Notes under the pieces: generated by a model | Told to the model about the DNA's origin: nothing | The model's input: the letters and a program-made list of their open reading frames with translations, nothing else | Database searches by the model: none | Program-made: the position numbers and the translations under genes | Part shown: positions 1-7,838 of the stretch, piece after piece | How positions within the stretch are numbered: the first letter of the stretch is position 1 | Layout of the letters: the number at the start of each line of letters is the position of its first letter | Assembly: GCA_035604685.1 (NCBI GenBank) | Contig: DATNIB010000023.1 | Location: 1 to 23,684 of the forward strand | Direction of reading: 5' to 3' | Source: DATNIB01 sp035604685 | GTDB taxonomy: Bacteria; Actinomycetota; Acidimicrobiia; Acidimicrobiales; RAAP-2 | Length of the DNA: 23,684 bases

Positions 1-1330
1 TGGTGGTCGCCTGGTAGGCGACGTCGCGGAGCTGCCCGACCAGCTCGCCGCGCCCGATACGGAAGAAGCGCTGGCCGGTGAACTGGAAGTTGTAGCGCTG
101 CATGTCGATCGACCAGCTCTTGTCGCCCATGATGTAGATGCCGCGGTCGACCTGCGCGATCAGCGCGGCCGTGTTTGGTCCCTCGCCGTCGGCCGGCCGC
201 AGCGAGACGTTGGCCATGCGTTGAAGCGGCACGTGTAGCGGCGAGTCCGCGAACGCACAGCCGTTCGAGGCGCCGGTGCCCGAGGAGCGGGCGATGGCCC
301 GGTCCAGCTGGTAACCGACGAGCACGCCGTCGCGGACGAGGTCGAAGGTCTGGCCGGCGACGCCGTCGTCGTCGACGGCCACCGTGGCCAGGCCGTGGGG
401 GACCGTGCGATCGCCCGTGATCGTGAGTAGCGGTGACCCGTACTGGAGGCGGCCCAGCTGGTCCGGCGTGGCGAAGGAGGTGCCGGCGTACGCGGCCTCG
501 TAGCCGAGAGCCCGGTCGAGCTCGGTCGCATGCCCGATGGACTCGTGGATCGTGAGCCACAGGTTGGTCGGGTCGATGACGAGGTCGTAACGGCCGGCCT
601 CGACCGACGGGGCGGCCAGCTTCTCGGCCAGGAGCCCGGGGATCTCCCCCAGCTCGGCGTCCCAGTCCCAGCCGTCCCCCTCGAGGTACTCCCAGCCGCG
701 CCCGGTCGGCGGGCCGAGCGTGCGCATCGTCTCGAAGTCGCCGCCTTCGGTAAGGGTCAGGGCCTCCACCTGGGGGTGAACGCGCACGCGGCGCTGGCGG
801 GCGACCGTGCCCGAGAGGTCGGCGTAGCACTTGTCCTCGGTGACGGCGCCGACGCCGGCGGTCACGTGGTCGACCCCGGGGCTGGCCAGGAGCCGGTCGC
901 TCCACGAGACCAGCAGCGCGACCTTGTCGCGGAGCGGCACCGCGGTCGGATCGGTGCGGTGCGGGGAGCTCCACTCGACGGCCCCGAGCGACGGAGTGGG
1001 CGCGAGCTCGAGCGGGGCGGCGAGGGCGAGCTCGGCCACGGCGGCTCCCGCCACCGCAGCGGCCACCAGCTCGCGTGCCGACTGGGGGGTGACGGCGACG
1101 CTGGCCGCGAACCCGAGGGCGCCGCCGTGCAGCACCCGCACGCCGACGCCGCTCACCACGTCGTCAGCCGCCGACTCGAGCTCGCCGTCGCGCAGGTGCA
1201 GGCCCTGGGAGTGGATGCGCTCGATGCGCACGTCGGCGTGGGTACAGCCGGCCCGCTCGGCGGCCTCCAGGGCCGCCGCGTAGACGGCGGCGGTGCCGGC
1301 CTGGTCCAGGGGGTCGACTCCAGAGGGCAC
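1..1330 (-). CDS. tldD: TldD-family metallopeptidase, 5' part (runs off left edge)
   Basis: TldD/PmbA-family metalloprotease; TldD normally works with a TldE/PmbA partner to cut unfolded or modified peptides. The reading frame is open for 443 codons from a GTG at 1330 and leaves the window; TldD is usually about 480 residues, so only a short C-terminal piece is missing. The zinc-binding HExxxH motif is seen as HESIGH at about residues 262-267, in the usual context DPTNLWLTIHESIGHATE. An in-frame TAG lies four codons upstream, so no earlier start is possible. There is no Shine-Dalgarno sequence; a TAGCGT -10 box ends 6 bases before the GTG, which suggests a leaderless transcript. The gene is divergent from the DUF3089 hydrolase. 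A partner tldE would lie outside the window, so its presence cannot be judged. Confidence 0.92.
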   Translation of the reverse strand, partial: MPSGVDPLDQAGTAAVYAAALEAAERAGCTHADVRIERIHSQGLHLRDGELESAADDVVSGVGVRVLHGGALGFAASVAVTPQSARELVAAAVAGAAVAELALAAPLELAPTPSLGAVEWSSPHRTDPTAVPLRDKVALLVSWSDRLLASPGVDHVTAGVGAVTEDKCYADLSGTVARQRRVRVHPQVEALTLTEGGDFETMRTLGPPTGRGWEYLEGDGWDWDAELGEIPGLLAEKLAAPSVEAGRYDLVIDPTNLWLTIHESIGHATELDRALGYEAAYAGTSFATPDQLGRLQYGSPLLTITGDRTVPHGLATVAVDDDGVAGQTFDLVRDGVLVGYQLDRAIARSSGTGASNGCAFADSPLHVPLQRMANVSLRPADGEGPNTAALIAQVDRGIYIMGDKSWSIDMQRYNFQFTGQRFFRIGRGELVGQLRDVAYQATT

Positions 1331-1336
1331 CAGCGC

Positions 1337-1348
1337 ACGCTATAGGGT
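1337..1348. promoter_or_regulatory. Overlapping divergent -10 elements
   Basis: The bases around CTATAG serve both strands. On the minus strand TAGCGT (1342 to 1337) lies 6 bases before the GTG of the TldD gene. On the plus strand TAGGGT (1343-1348) lies upstream of the hydrolase, which has an AAGGGGG ribosome binding site at 1359-1365 and its ATG at 1371. The two polymerase sites overlap, so the promoters probably compete. This is read from sequence only; no clear -35 boxes were seen. Confidence 0.45.
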
Positions 1349-1370
1349 CGGCTCGACCAAGGGGGACGCC

Positions 1371-2504
1371 ATGTCGAGATCGCGGTCGCGTCGCGGGTGG
1401 TGGCTGTTCGGCGCCACGGTGGCCATCGCCCTCGCATCGCTCGCGCCGCTGGCCGGGTCGATCGGGACCACCGACGCCGGTGCCGCGGCGTCGTCCACCG
1501 TGTGGCTGTGCAAGCCCGGTCTCGCCAACAACCCCTGCGCTTCCAACCTGGACGCGACGGTCGAGGCGGCTGACGGATCGACGCACGTCGTGCAGACGGC
1601 CGACGCCAAGAACCCGCCGATCGACTGCTTCTACGTGTATCCGACCGTGAGCGGCCAGCAGACGGTCAACGCGACCCTGCACATCGATCCCGCCGAGACG
1701 GGGGTGGCGGTCGCCCAGGCGGCGCGCTTCAGCCAGTACTGCCGGGTCTACGCGCCGATGTACCGCCAGGTCACGCTCTCGGGTCTCTCGCACGACACCC
1801 CGGCGGCGGGCGCGGAGGCCTACGGCGACGTCCAGTCCGCCTTCTTGGACTACCTGAAGCACGACAACCACGGACGCGGCATCGTCTTCATCGGGCACTC
1901 GCAGGGCGCCGGGGTCCTCATCGAGCTGCTCAAGTCCCAGGTGGACCCGAAGCCGGCCGTGCGCAAGCTCCTCGTCTCCGCCCTGCTCATGGGCGGCAAC
2001 GTGACCGTGCCCATCGGCAAGGTCGTGGGCTACGACTTCCGGCACATCCCGGCCTGCACCTCGGCGTCGGAGACCGGGTGCGTGGTGGCCTACTCGAGCT
2101 TCGACCAGCCGCCACCCACCAACAGCCTCTTCGGCCGGCCCGGGCAAGGGGTCAGCCTGTTGTCCGGACAGACCGCCTCCGCCGGCCTGCAGGTGCTCTG
2201 CGTGAACCCGGCCGCGCCGGGCGGCGGACCGGCCGACCTCGCGCCCTACTTCCCGACGCCCGGCGGATCGGCGGCCCCCTGGGTCACCTACCCCGGCCTC
2301 TACCGCGCGCAGTGCATGAGCGTCGGCGGCGCGACCTGGCTCCAGGTCACCACGATCGCCACGCCGGGGGACACCCGCCCGGTCGAGTCCCAGGTCCTCG
2401 GGCCGACCTGGGGCCTGCACCTGGTCGACGTCAACATCGCCCTCGGCAACCTCGTGTCGCTCGTCGGCACCGAGTCGAAGGCCTACGTCCGCCAGCACCA
2501 CTAA
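1371..2504 (+). CDS. Secreted DUF3089 alpha/beta hydrolase, copy 1
   Basis: Member of the DUF3089 family, lipase- or esterase-like alpha/beta hydrolases whose substrates are mostly unknown. The protein has 377 residues. The N-terminus is a typical signal sequence: basic residues 2-8, a hydrophobic stretch at about 10-28 and small residues near 38-41, so export is likely. The nucleophile elbow GHSQG at 175-179 makes Ser177 the probable catalytic serine. Several cysteines (47, 56, 86, 124) are shared with the next gene and may form disulfides outside the cell. The ATG at 1371 is chosen because AAGGGGG lies 5 bases upstream; an in-frame start at 1293 would lie inside the tldD coding region. A close paralogue follows directly. 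Confidence 0.88.
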   Translation: MSRSRSRRGWWLFGATVAIALASLAPLAGSIGTTDAGAAASSTVWLCKPGLANNPCASNLDATVEAADGSTHVVQTADAKNPPIDCFYVYPTVSGQQTVNATLHIDPAETGVAVAQAARFSQYCRVYAPMYRQVTLSGLSHDTPAAGAEAYGDVQSAFLDYLKHDNHGRGIVFIGHSQGAGVLIELLKSQVDPKPAVRKLLVSALLMGGNVTVPIGKVVGYDFRHIPACTSASETGCVVAYSSFDQPPPTNSLFGRPGQGVSLLSGQTASAGLQVLCVNPAAPGGGPADLAPYFPTPGGSAAPWVTYPGLYRAQCMSVGGATWLQVTTIATPGDTRPVESQVLGPTWGLHLVDVNIALGNLVSLVGTESKAYVRQHH

Positions 2505-2542
2505 GGGCGGTGGGCGGACCCGAGGGCGGGGAGGGCCGGCGG

Positions 2543-2548
2543 TAGGGT
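2543..2548 (+). promoter_or_regulatory. -10 box giving a leaderless or near-leaderless transcript
   Basis: TAGGGT lies 8 bases before the ATG at 2557, and there is no Shine-Dalgarno sequence between them. The octamer TAGGGTCG is identical to the one in front of the first hydrolase gene, so the promoter may have been duplicated with the gene. Confidence 0.4.
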
Positions 2549-2556
2549 CGATTCCC

Positions 2557-3678
2557 ATGAGCCCGAACGGGTCGCGGCCGTGGCGGCTCGTCGTCCTGGC
2601 CGGCGCGACGGTGCTCGGTTCGCTCGTGTCCTTCTCGGCCGGTTCGGCCGCCGCCTCGGCGGCCACCGAGTGGCTGTGTCGGCCCGGGCTCGCCGACGAC
2701 CCGTGCACCGCGAGCCTCGCGACCGCCGTCTACCCGGCGGAGGGTCCGGCACGCGTGATCGATCCGAAGGATGCCAAGGACCCGCCGATCGACTGCTTCT
2801 ACGTGTACCCGACGGTCAGCACGGAGCGGCGCGTGACCGCCACCCTCGCCGTCGAGCCGGCCGAGACGAACGTGGCGATCTCCCAGGCCTCGCGCTTCAG
2901 CCAGTACTGCCAGGTCTACGCGCCGATCTACCCCCAGATCACGCTGGCAGCGCTCAACGGGTACGGACACGTGACGAGGCAGGACCTGGAGGCCGCCTAC
3001 GACTCTGTCCGGTCCGCGTTCTTGGACTACCTGGCCCACGACAACCACGGGCGCGGCATCGTCTTTCTCGGGCACTCCCAGGGGGCCAGCATCCTGATCC
3101 GGCTGCTCGCCACCCAGGTCGACCCGAAGCCGGCGGTGCGGCGGCTGCTCGTCTCAGCCCTCCTCATGGGCGGCGACGTGACGGTGCCGACCGGCGGCAT
3201 CGTGGGCGGCGACTTCCAGCACATCCCGGCCTGCACGTCCTCGACCGAGACCGGGTGCGTGGTCGCCTACTCCAGCTTCGACCGGCCGCCGCCGGCCGAC
3301 AGCGTCTTCGCCCGGGTGGGCGTCGGCGTGGACCCCCTCTACGGCCAGCGTCCGGACCCGAGTCTCCAGGTGCTGTGCGTCAATCCGGCGGCCCCCGGGG
3401 GCGGGCCCGCCGACCTCGCGCCCTACTTCCCCTACGGCCCGGCCGCCGTCCCCTGGATCACCTACCCCGACCTCTACCGCGCCCAGTGCATGAGCGCGGG
3501 TGGCGCCACCTGGCTCCAGGTCTCCTCGATCGCCGGGCCGGGGGACACCCGGCCCGTGGTCAAGCAGAGCATCGGGCCGACCTGGGGCCTGCACATCGAC
3601 GACGTCAACCTCGCGCTCGGCAACCTCGTCTCACTGGTCGGCTCGGAGTCGGCCGCCTACGTCCATGCCAACGGCTGA
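2557..3678 (+). CDS. Secreted DUF3089 alpha/beta hydrolase, copy 2
   Basis: Tandem paralogue of the preceding gene, 373 residues. It has the same layout: signal sequence at about 1-36, conserved start of the mature region (WLCRPGLADDPC), PPIDCFYVYPTVS, GHSQG nucleophile elbow at 172-176 (Ser174) and the segment VLCVNPAAPGGGPADLAPYFP. The two proteins align end to end with few gaps and long identical stretches; they differ most in the signal peptide and around residues 130-145. The next gene starts 19 bases after its stop, or overlaps it if an earlier start is used. Function beyond hydrolase is not known; the pair could split substrates or raise dosage. Confidence 0.88.
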   Translation: MSPNGSRPWRLVVLAGATVLGSLVSFSAGSAAASAATEWLCRPGLADDPCTASLATAVYPAEGPARVIDPKDAKDPPIDCFYVYPTVSTERRVTATLAVEPAETNVAISQASRFSQYCQVYAPIYPQITLAALNGYGHVTRQDLEAAYDSVRSAFLDYLAHDNHGRGIVFLGHSQGASILIRLLATQVDPKPAVRRLLVSALLMGGDVTVPTGGIVGGDFQHIPACTSSTETGCVVAYSSFDRPPPADSVFARVGVGVDPLYGQRPDPSLQVLCVNPAAPGGGPADLAPYFPYGPAAVPWITYPDLYRAQCMSAGGATWLQVSSIAGPGDTRPVVKQSIGPTWGLHIDDVNLALGNLVSLVGSESAAYVHANG

Positions 3679-3697
3679 TCCGGCGGAGACCGGCGGG

Positions 3698-4243
3698 ATG
3701 CGCCGGGTCTCGGTGGTCGGGGTCCCCGGATCCGGGAAGACCACGCTCGGTCGACGACTGGCCGCGTCGCTGGCCCTGCCGTTCATCGAGCTCGATCACA
3801 TCTTCCATCAACCGGACTGGCAGGACCTGGCGACCGAGGAGTTCCGCGCCGCGGTGTCGGCCGCGGTGTCGGCGGACGGGTGGGTGGTCGACGGCAACTA
3901 CAGCGCCGTGCGCGACCTCGTCTGGGAGCGGGCGGACACGGTCGTGTGGATCGACCTGCCGCGCCGGAGCGTCATGCGCCGCGTGGTGTGGCGGACCCTC
4001 AGGCGGGCGCTGACCCGGGAGGAGCTGTGGAACGGCAACCGCGAGCCGCTCTCCAACTTCTACCGCTGGGACCCGATGGAGAACATCATCCGTTACGCCT
4101 GGGTGACGTACCCGAAGTCGGTCGAGCGGTACAGCGCGGCCATGGAGGACCCGCTCCACGCCGGCCTCACGTTCGTCCGGTTGCGGTCCCGGCGGGACGT
4201 CGAGGCGTTCGTGGTCACAGGAAGTCGTCACGAACGCCTCTAA
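3698..4243 (+). CDS. P-loop kinase-like protein (FlaR / topology-modulation type)
   Basis: Small nucleotide-binding protein of 181 residues, in the adenylate-kinase-like group often annotated as DNA topology modulation protein FlaR. The Walker A motif GVPGSGKT is at residues 8-15. It is followed by ELDHIFHQPDW, then DGNYS and a conserved WIDLPRRSVMRRVVWRTLRR region, all in the family order. The start at 3698 is preferred because GGAG lies 9 bases upstream and the P-loop is then at the usual distance from the N-terminus; ATG 3665, inside the hydrolase gene, would add 11 residues. The substrate is unknown. Its TAA stop overlaps the stop of the convergent membrane-protein gene. Confidence 0.82.
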   Translation: MRRVSVVGVPGSGKTTLGRRLAASLALPFIELDHIFHQPDWQDLATEEFRAAVSAAVSADGWVVDGNYSAVRDLVWERADTVVWIDLPRRSVMRRVVWRTLRRALTREELWNGNREPLSNFYRWDPMENIIRYAWVTYPKSVERYSAAMEDPLHAGLTFVRLRSRRDVEAFVVTGSRHERL

Positions 4244-4884
4244 AGGATGTGGACTGCCCACCCGACGACGGCGACGATGAGCAGGATCAGTGACAGCATG
4301 ATGAACCCAATTTGCCAGTTCATCCACTTTCTCCGGCGAACCTGGACTCGATTGTGCGTGAGGTTTCCGTTGGCGTTTGCTGCGATCGACTCGCACGATT
4401 GCAGCAGGAGCGCATCCATGTTGCGATCCGGCAGCCGGGTGAATGCTTCCCAGACTTTGCCCGAGTCGAGCCAGAAATCCATGGGCCCCGGGGGTGGAGG
4501 GAAGAACGTGGAGCGGAGCCATTCTTTGCGATCGCCTCGGACGCTTTTTCGATCCGCCTTCGATCCTGAAATGGGAATTTGTGGAAATAGTGTGAGAACA
4601 CCGAATACGAGCGCGGCGGCGAGCAGAACTAGGCATGAGTAGAACGGGTAGAGGTACCAACCGGTGATGCGTCTCGTGGTGATCTGCAAACCTGCCGTCG
4701 CGAGGAACGCGAGCAGGAATCCGTTTACGGCGAGGATGGCGGCGATCCGCCTCTGCTGATTCTGAACCTGATCGGTCCAGTGTCGCTCGATTCTGATTAG
4801 TTCGTCATGGACCCACAGCAATGCCTCGGTGCTGTCCAAAGGGCTCTTCGCGTCGAGCCGATCTTCGCGAGGTGGGTTGACCAT
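4240..4884 (-). CDS. Three-helix membrane protein, less GC-rich than its neighbours
   Basis: Unrecognised membrane protein of 214 residues. An N-terminal amphipathic helix (about 20-47, LLWVHDELIRIERHWTDQ) leads into two membrane helices at about 48-66 and 77-100. A polar region of about 90 residues follows, then a last membrane helix at about 191-212 and an almost immediate end. The start at 4884 has a strong GGAGG 8 bases upstream; an upstream ATG at 4965 has none. Base composition differs from the rest of the window: two 60-base lines counted by hand contain 31 and 34 G+C, against clearly higher values on both sides, which suggests transfer. The layout recalls small membrane effectors of defence systems (PycTM or SLATT-like), but no cyclase or other partner is adjacent, so this is only a suggestion. 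Confidence 0.72.
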   Translation of the reverse strand: MVNPPREDRLDAKSPLDSTEALLWVHDELIRIERHWTDQVQNQQRRIAAILAVNGFLLAFLATAGLQITTRRITGWYLYPFYSCLVLLAAALVFGVLTLFPQIPISGSKADRKSVRGDRKEWLRSTFFPPPPGPMDFWLDSGKVWEAFTRLPDRNMDALLLQSCESIAANANGNLTHNRVQVRRRKWMNWQIGFIMLSLILLIVAVVGWAVHIL

Positions 4885-5014
4885 GGAAGGATCCTCCGGG
4901 TCCGTGTCACTCGTATGAGACGCCGCGCCGACGTCCAGTATGTCGGGCGCCGCGACAAACAGCATCGGGCGTCTCTCATGACATCTGCGGTGTGACCATG
5001 TGCCCGCCGGTTGG

Positions 5015-5034
5015 ACGCTCTCATTTCCGAGCGT
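5015..5034 (-). terminator. Possible hairpin after the glutamate decarboxylase gene
   Basis: ACGCTC and GAGCGT (5015-5020 and 5029-5034) form a 6-bp stem with an 8-base loop directly behind the stop codon. There is no U-tract. The remaining bases from 4885 to 5014 carry only the ribosome binding site of the three-helix membrane protein gene; nothing else was seen there. Confidence 0.35.
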
Positions 5035-6498
5035 TCAGCACACCGCACGCGTCTTGGTGCTCGACGTCCCGCGCTTCGCCGGCCGGGCCCGGCGGCCCCC
5101 GTTACCGGTCGGCAGGGCCGTGGCCGGCTTGCCGATGGCGCGCTCGGGTCGGTGGCCGGCCGCCAGACGGGTGAGCGCGGAGTCGATGTCTCCGACCAGT
5201 TCGGTCGCCAGGTCGCGGCTCAGCCCCTCCCGCACCACCACGCGGAGGACCTGGACGTGCTGGGCGTCCGGCGCCATGGCGTAGGCGGGCACGATCCAGC
5301 CGCGCTGGCGCAGGACCGCCGAGACGTCGAACACGCTGAAGCCCGGGTCGTCGCGGAGGCGCAGGCAGACGACGGGCAGATCGGTGGCGGCCGCCACCAG
5401 GTCGATCCGGTCCATCGCGCCTAGCTGAGCCGCCAGCCACTGGGCGTTCTCGGCCAGCGACTCCATGATCTCCCGGTAGCCGGACCGCCCCAGGCGGATG
5501 AGGTTGTAGTACTGCAGGACGATCTGCCCGGCCCCCCGCGAGAAGTTGAGGCCGAAGTTGGCGTGCGAGCCGCCGAGGTAGTCGACCTCGAAGATCAGCT
5601 CGTGGGGGAGGTCGGCCGGGTCCCGCCAGATGACCCAGCCGACGCCCGGGTAGACGAGCCCGTACTTGTGCCCCGAGACGTTGATGGAGCGGACCCGGGG
5701 GAGCCGGAAGTCCCAGGCCAGGTCGGGCTGGAGGAACGGCGCCACGAAGCCGCCGCTGGCCGCGTCGACGTGGAGGGGGACGTCGAGCCCGCCGCGCTGG
5801 CAGACCGCCTCGAGCGCGGAATCGAGCGCCGCGATGGGCTCGTACTCGCCCGTGTAGGTGCTGCCCAGGATCCCGACCACGCCGATGGTGTTCTCGTCGA
5901 CGAGCGCCATCGCCTCGTCGACGCCGATCACGAAGCGGGACTCGCTGAGTGGCACGTAGCGCGGTTCGACGTCGAAGTAGCGGGCGAACTTCTCCCAACA
6001 GACCTGGACGTTGGCGCCCATGACCAGGTTGGGACGGTCGGCGGGCTTCCCGGCGGCCAGGCGCGCGTTGCGCCACCGCCACTTCATGGCGAGGCCGGCC
6101 AGGTGGATGGCCTCGGAGGAGCCGACGGTGGCGGTGCCCATGCTCTCCAGCTGCTCGGGGGCCCCGAAGAGGCGGGCCAGCATGTTGACGCAGCGGTCCT
6201 GGATCTCGACGGTCTGGGGGTACTCGTCCCAGTCGATGGCGTTCTTGTTGGCGGTCTCGGCCAGGATGCGGTCCGCGTACTCGTCCATCCAGGTGGTGAC
6301 GAAGGTGGCCAGGTTGAGGGTCGGGTTGCCGTCGAGGGCCAGCTCGTCGTGGATCAGCTGGTAGGCGACGTCGGGGTCCATCCCGTCGGCCGGGAGCTCG
6401 AAGCGGGGGATGGCCTGGCGCATCCCGCGCCGGGCGTAGGTGGGGGCGACGACGCGCTCGCCGTCGAGCTCCTGGAGCGACACCTTGCGGCTCAGCAT
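5035..6498 (-). CDS. gadB: Glutamate decarboxylase, PLP-dependent
   Basis: Converts glutamate to 4-aminobutyrate and CO2, consuming a proton; in bacteria it is linked to acid tolerance and GABA metabolism. The 487-residue protein follows the GadA/GadB pattern throughout. Early PTLNLATFVTTWMD and NKNAIDWDEYP are followed by GTATVGSSEAIHL, the cofactor aspartate in HVDAASGG (Asp245), and SINVSGHKYGLVYPGVGW, where Lys278 is the expected Schiff-base lysine. The last 20 or so residues are basic and low in complexity, an addition beyond the usual end of about 466. GAGGAGGG just before the ATG fixes the start. No GadC-type antiporter is in the window, so a full acid-resistance cycle is not shown. 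Confidence 0.93.
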   Translation of the reverse strand: MLSRKVSLQELDGERVVAPTYARRGMRQAIPRFELPADGMDPDVAYQLIHDELALDGNPTLNLATFVTTWMDEYADRILAETANKNAIDWDEYPQTVEIQDRCVNMLARLFGAPEQLESMGTATVGSSEAIHLAGLAMKWRWRNARLAAGKPADRPNLVMGANVQVCWEKFARYFDVEPRYVPLSESRFVIGVDEAMALVDENTIGVVGILGSTYTGEYEPIAALDSALEAVCQRGGLDVPLHVDAASGGFVAPFLQPDLAWDFRLPRVRSINVSGHKYGLVYPGVGWVIWRDPADLPHELIFEVDYLGGSHANFGLNFSRGAGQIVLQYYNLIRLGRSGYREIMESLAENAQWLAAQLGAMDRIDLVAAATDLPVVCLRLRDDPGFSVFDVSAVLRQRGWIVPAYAMAPDAQHVQVLRVVVREGLSRDLATELVGDIDSALTRLAAGHRPERAIGKPATALPTGNGGRRARPAKRGTSSTKTRAVC

Positions 6499-6547
6499 GG
6501 ACCCTCCTCGGCGCCGGCCGCGACCGAGCGCCGGCGCGGCGACGCTA

Positions 6548-6565
6548 CCGCGCAGTGTCGCGCGG
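6548..6565. promoter_or_regulatory. Inverted repeat in the gadB promoter region
   Basis: CCGCGC-AGTGTC-GCGCGG is a perfect 6-bp inverted repeat. It abuts a minus-strand TAGCGT (6547 to 6542) that could be the -10 box of the decarboxylase gene with a leader of about 37 bases. It could be an operator, but in such GC-rich DNA chance is also possible. Confidence 0.25.
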
Positions 6566-6613
6566 CGAGGTCGGGGGCAGCGGCTCAGAGTGAATCTGGA
6601 CTAAGGAGAGATC

Positions 6614-6847
6614 GTGCGGACCTCATACGACCCTGAAACCAACGCCGTCTACATCCATCTCACCGACGAAGAGTCGGCGACCGCCGGGTGCGAGAGCGTC
6701 CACACCCGTGCTCCGGGTCTCGAGAATTCCTGGATCGTTCTCGATTGGAAGGACGGACATCTCGTGGGCATCGAGATCCTTGATGCGCGCGAACTGCTGC
6801 CGGCGGACTTCCTTGCGGGAGCCGAGCAGCCTCGGGATTCAAGCTGA
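6614..6847 (+). CDS. DUF2283 family small protein
   Basis: A 77-residue protein with the DUF2283 pattern: YDPETNAVYIHL at the start, a central VLDWKDGHLVGIEILDA strand-turn-strand and a helix with ARELLP. Such proteins are small and soluble, with unknown role. The GTG start at 6614 is supported by AAGGAG at 6603-6608. Its stop is only 4 bases from the stop of the convergent LysR gene, so there is no room for a separate terminator. No functional tie to the decarboxylase or the regulator can be seen. Confidence 0.8.
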   Translation: MRTSYDPETNAVYIHLTDEESATAGCESVHTRAPGLENSWIVLDWKDGHLVGIEILDARELLPADFLAGAEQPRDSS

Positions 6848-6851
6848 GCCA

Positions 6852-7766
6852 CTACGACGACGGATGCACGCCCGCCGGCATCCGGCCGACGTCGGTACCG
6901 ACCAGGTTCAAGAGGTCGATCACGGCCCGCGTCGGCGCGGAGGGGAGCCCCCGGCGGCGCATGGCTACGCCGACCTTGCGGCGGGGGAGTCCCGCCAAGG
7001 GCAGCAGGCGGAACTGCCCGCGCATGTGGATTGGCACCGCGGTGGCGGGGAGGATCGACGGCCCGTAGCCGTCGAAGGTGAGCGATGCGATCATGCGGAT
7101 CCCGTCGAGCTCCATGGCGGGGTGCAGCGTGACGCCGGCCCGCTGGAGGGCCGCGTCGATGTCGTCGCGCAGCGCGGTGTTGGGGAGGGGCAGCAGGAGG
7201 TCGAGCTCGGTCAACGCCTGCAGCGGCAGAGGGAGCGTCGCCGCGGCCAGCGGGTGGTCGTCGCGCACCACCAGCATGAGGTCCTCGTCGAAGAGGGGGG
7301 TGGCGACGAGCTCGTCGCTCGAGACCGGGAGCGCCACCACGGCCAGGTCCAGTTGCCCCGACGCGATGCGAGGCTCCAGGGTCGCGCTCGTCCCGTCCGA
7401 CACCGTCATCTGCACGAGGGGGTGGCGCTCGCGCAAGAACGCGAACAGCGCGGGCACGAGCCAGCGGCCCGTCGTCCCGATCATGCCGGCGCGGACGGTG
7501 CCCGCCACGTGCTGGCGGGTGGCCGCCACGTCCGAGACCATGGCGTCGAGCTCGACCAGCATTCGCCGGGTGCGGGCGACCACGATCTCGCCCTCCTCGG
7601 TGAGCCGGCCGGTCGAGCGGTCGACGAGGGCGACGCCCAACTCCTTCTCCAGGCGGGCCACGTGGGCCGATACGTTCGACTGGACCGTGCCCAGCGCCTC
7701 GGCGGCGGCCGAGAACCCCCCATGGTCGGCGATCCCCACGAGCGCCCGGAGGTGGCGGAGGTTCAT
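6852..7766 (-). CDS. LysR-family transcriptional regulator
   Basis: LysR-type regulator of 304 residues, the usual length. The winged helix-turn-helix spans about residues 1-60 (MNLRHLRALVGIADHGGFSAAAEALG, then QSNVSAHVARLEKELG). A substrate-binding domain follows from about 90, starting VRAGMIGTTGRWLVPALFAFLRERHP, with the typical QLDLAVVALPV and LVVRDDHPLA segments. These regulators usually respond to a small ligand and control a nearby or divergent gene. Here the divergent side carries the 6C-like RNA rather than an enzyme gene, and the convergent neighbour is the DUF2283 gene, so the target is not evident. The start ATG at 7766 has no convincing ribosome binding site. Confidence 0.92.
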   Translation of the reverse strand: MNLRHLRALVGIADHGGFSAAAEALGTVQSNVSAHVARLEKELGVALVDRSTGRLTEEGEIVVARTRRMLVELDAMVSDVAATRQHVAGTVRAGMIGTTGRWLVPALFAFLRERHPLVQMTVSDGTSATLEPRIASGQLDLAVVALPVSSDELVATPLFDEDLMLVVRDDHPLAAATLPLPLQALTELDLLLPLPNTALRDDIDAALQRAGVTLHPAMELDGIRMIASLTFDGYGPSILPATAVPIHMRGQFRLLPLAGLPRRKVGVAMRRRGLPSAPTRAVIDLLNLVGTDVGRMPAGVHPSS

Positions 7767-7801
7767 CTGAAAAAAAGATAGCAGAAATCTCTCGAAACTG
7801 T

Positions 7802-7838
7802 TTGACAGATTCTCCCGGGTGGATCAGAATGTATCCAC
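7802..7838 (+). promoter_or_regulatory. Promoter of the 6C-like RNA with overlapping palindrome
   Basis: A perfect TTGACA -35 box is at 7802-7807. It is followed after 17 bases by CAGAAT (7825-7830, four of six matches to the -10 consensus), which puts transcription start near 7837. The perfect inverted repeat GTGGAT-CAGAATGT-ATCCAC at 7819-7838 covers the -10 box and start point, a good position for a repressor or sigma-linked regulator. No protein-coding start lies close downstream, which fits an RNA gene. Confidence 0.6.

Noticed and set aside
4240..4884. Complete Pycsar or CBASS defence system
   Set aside because: No nucleotide cyclase or other signal-producing enzyme lies beside the membrane protein; only the layout of the possible effector is suggestive.
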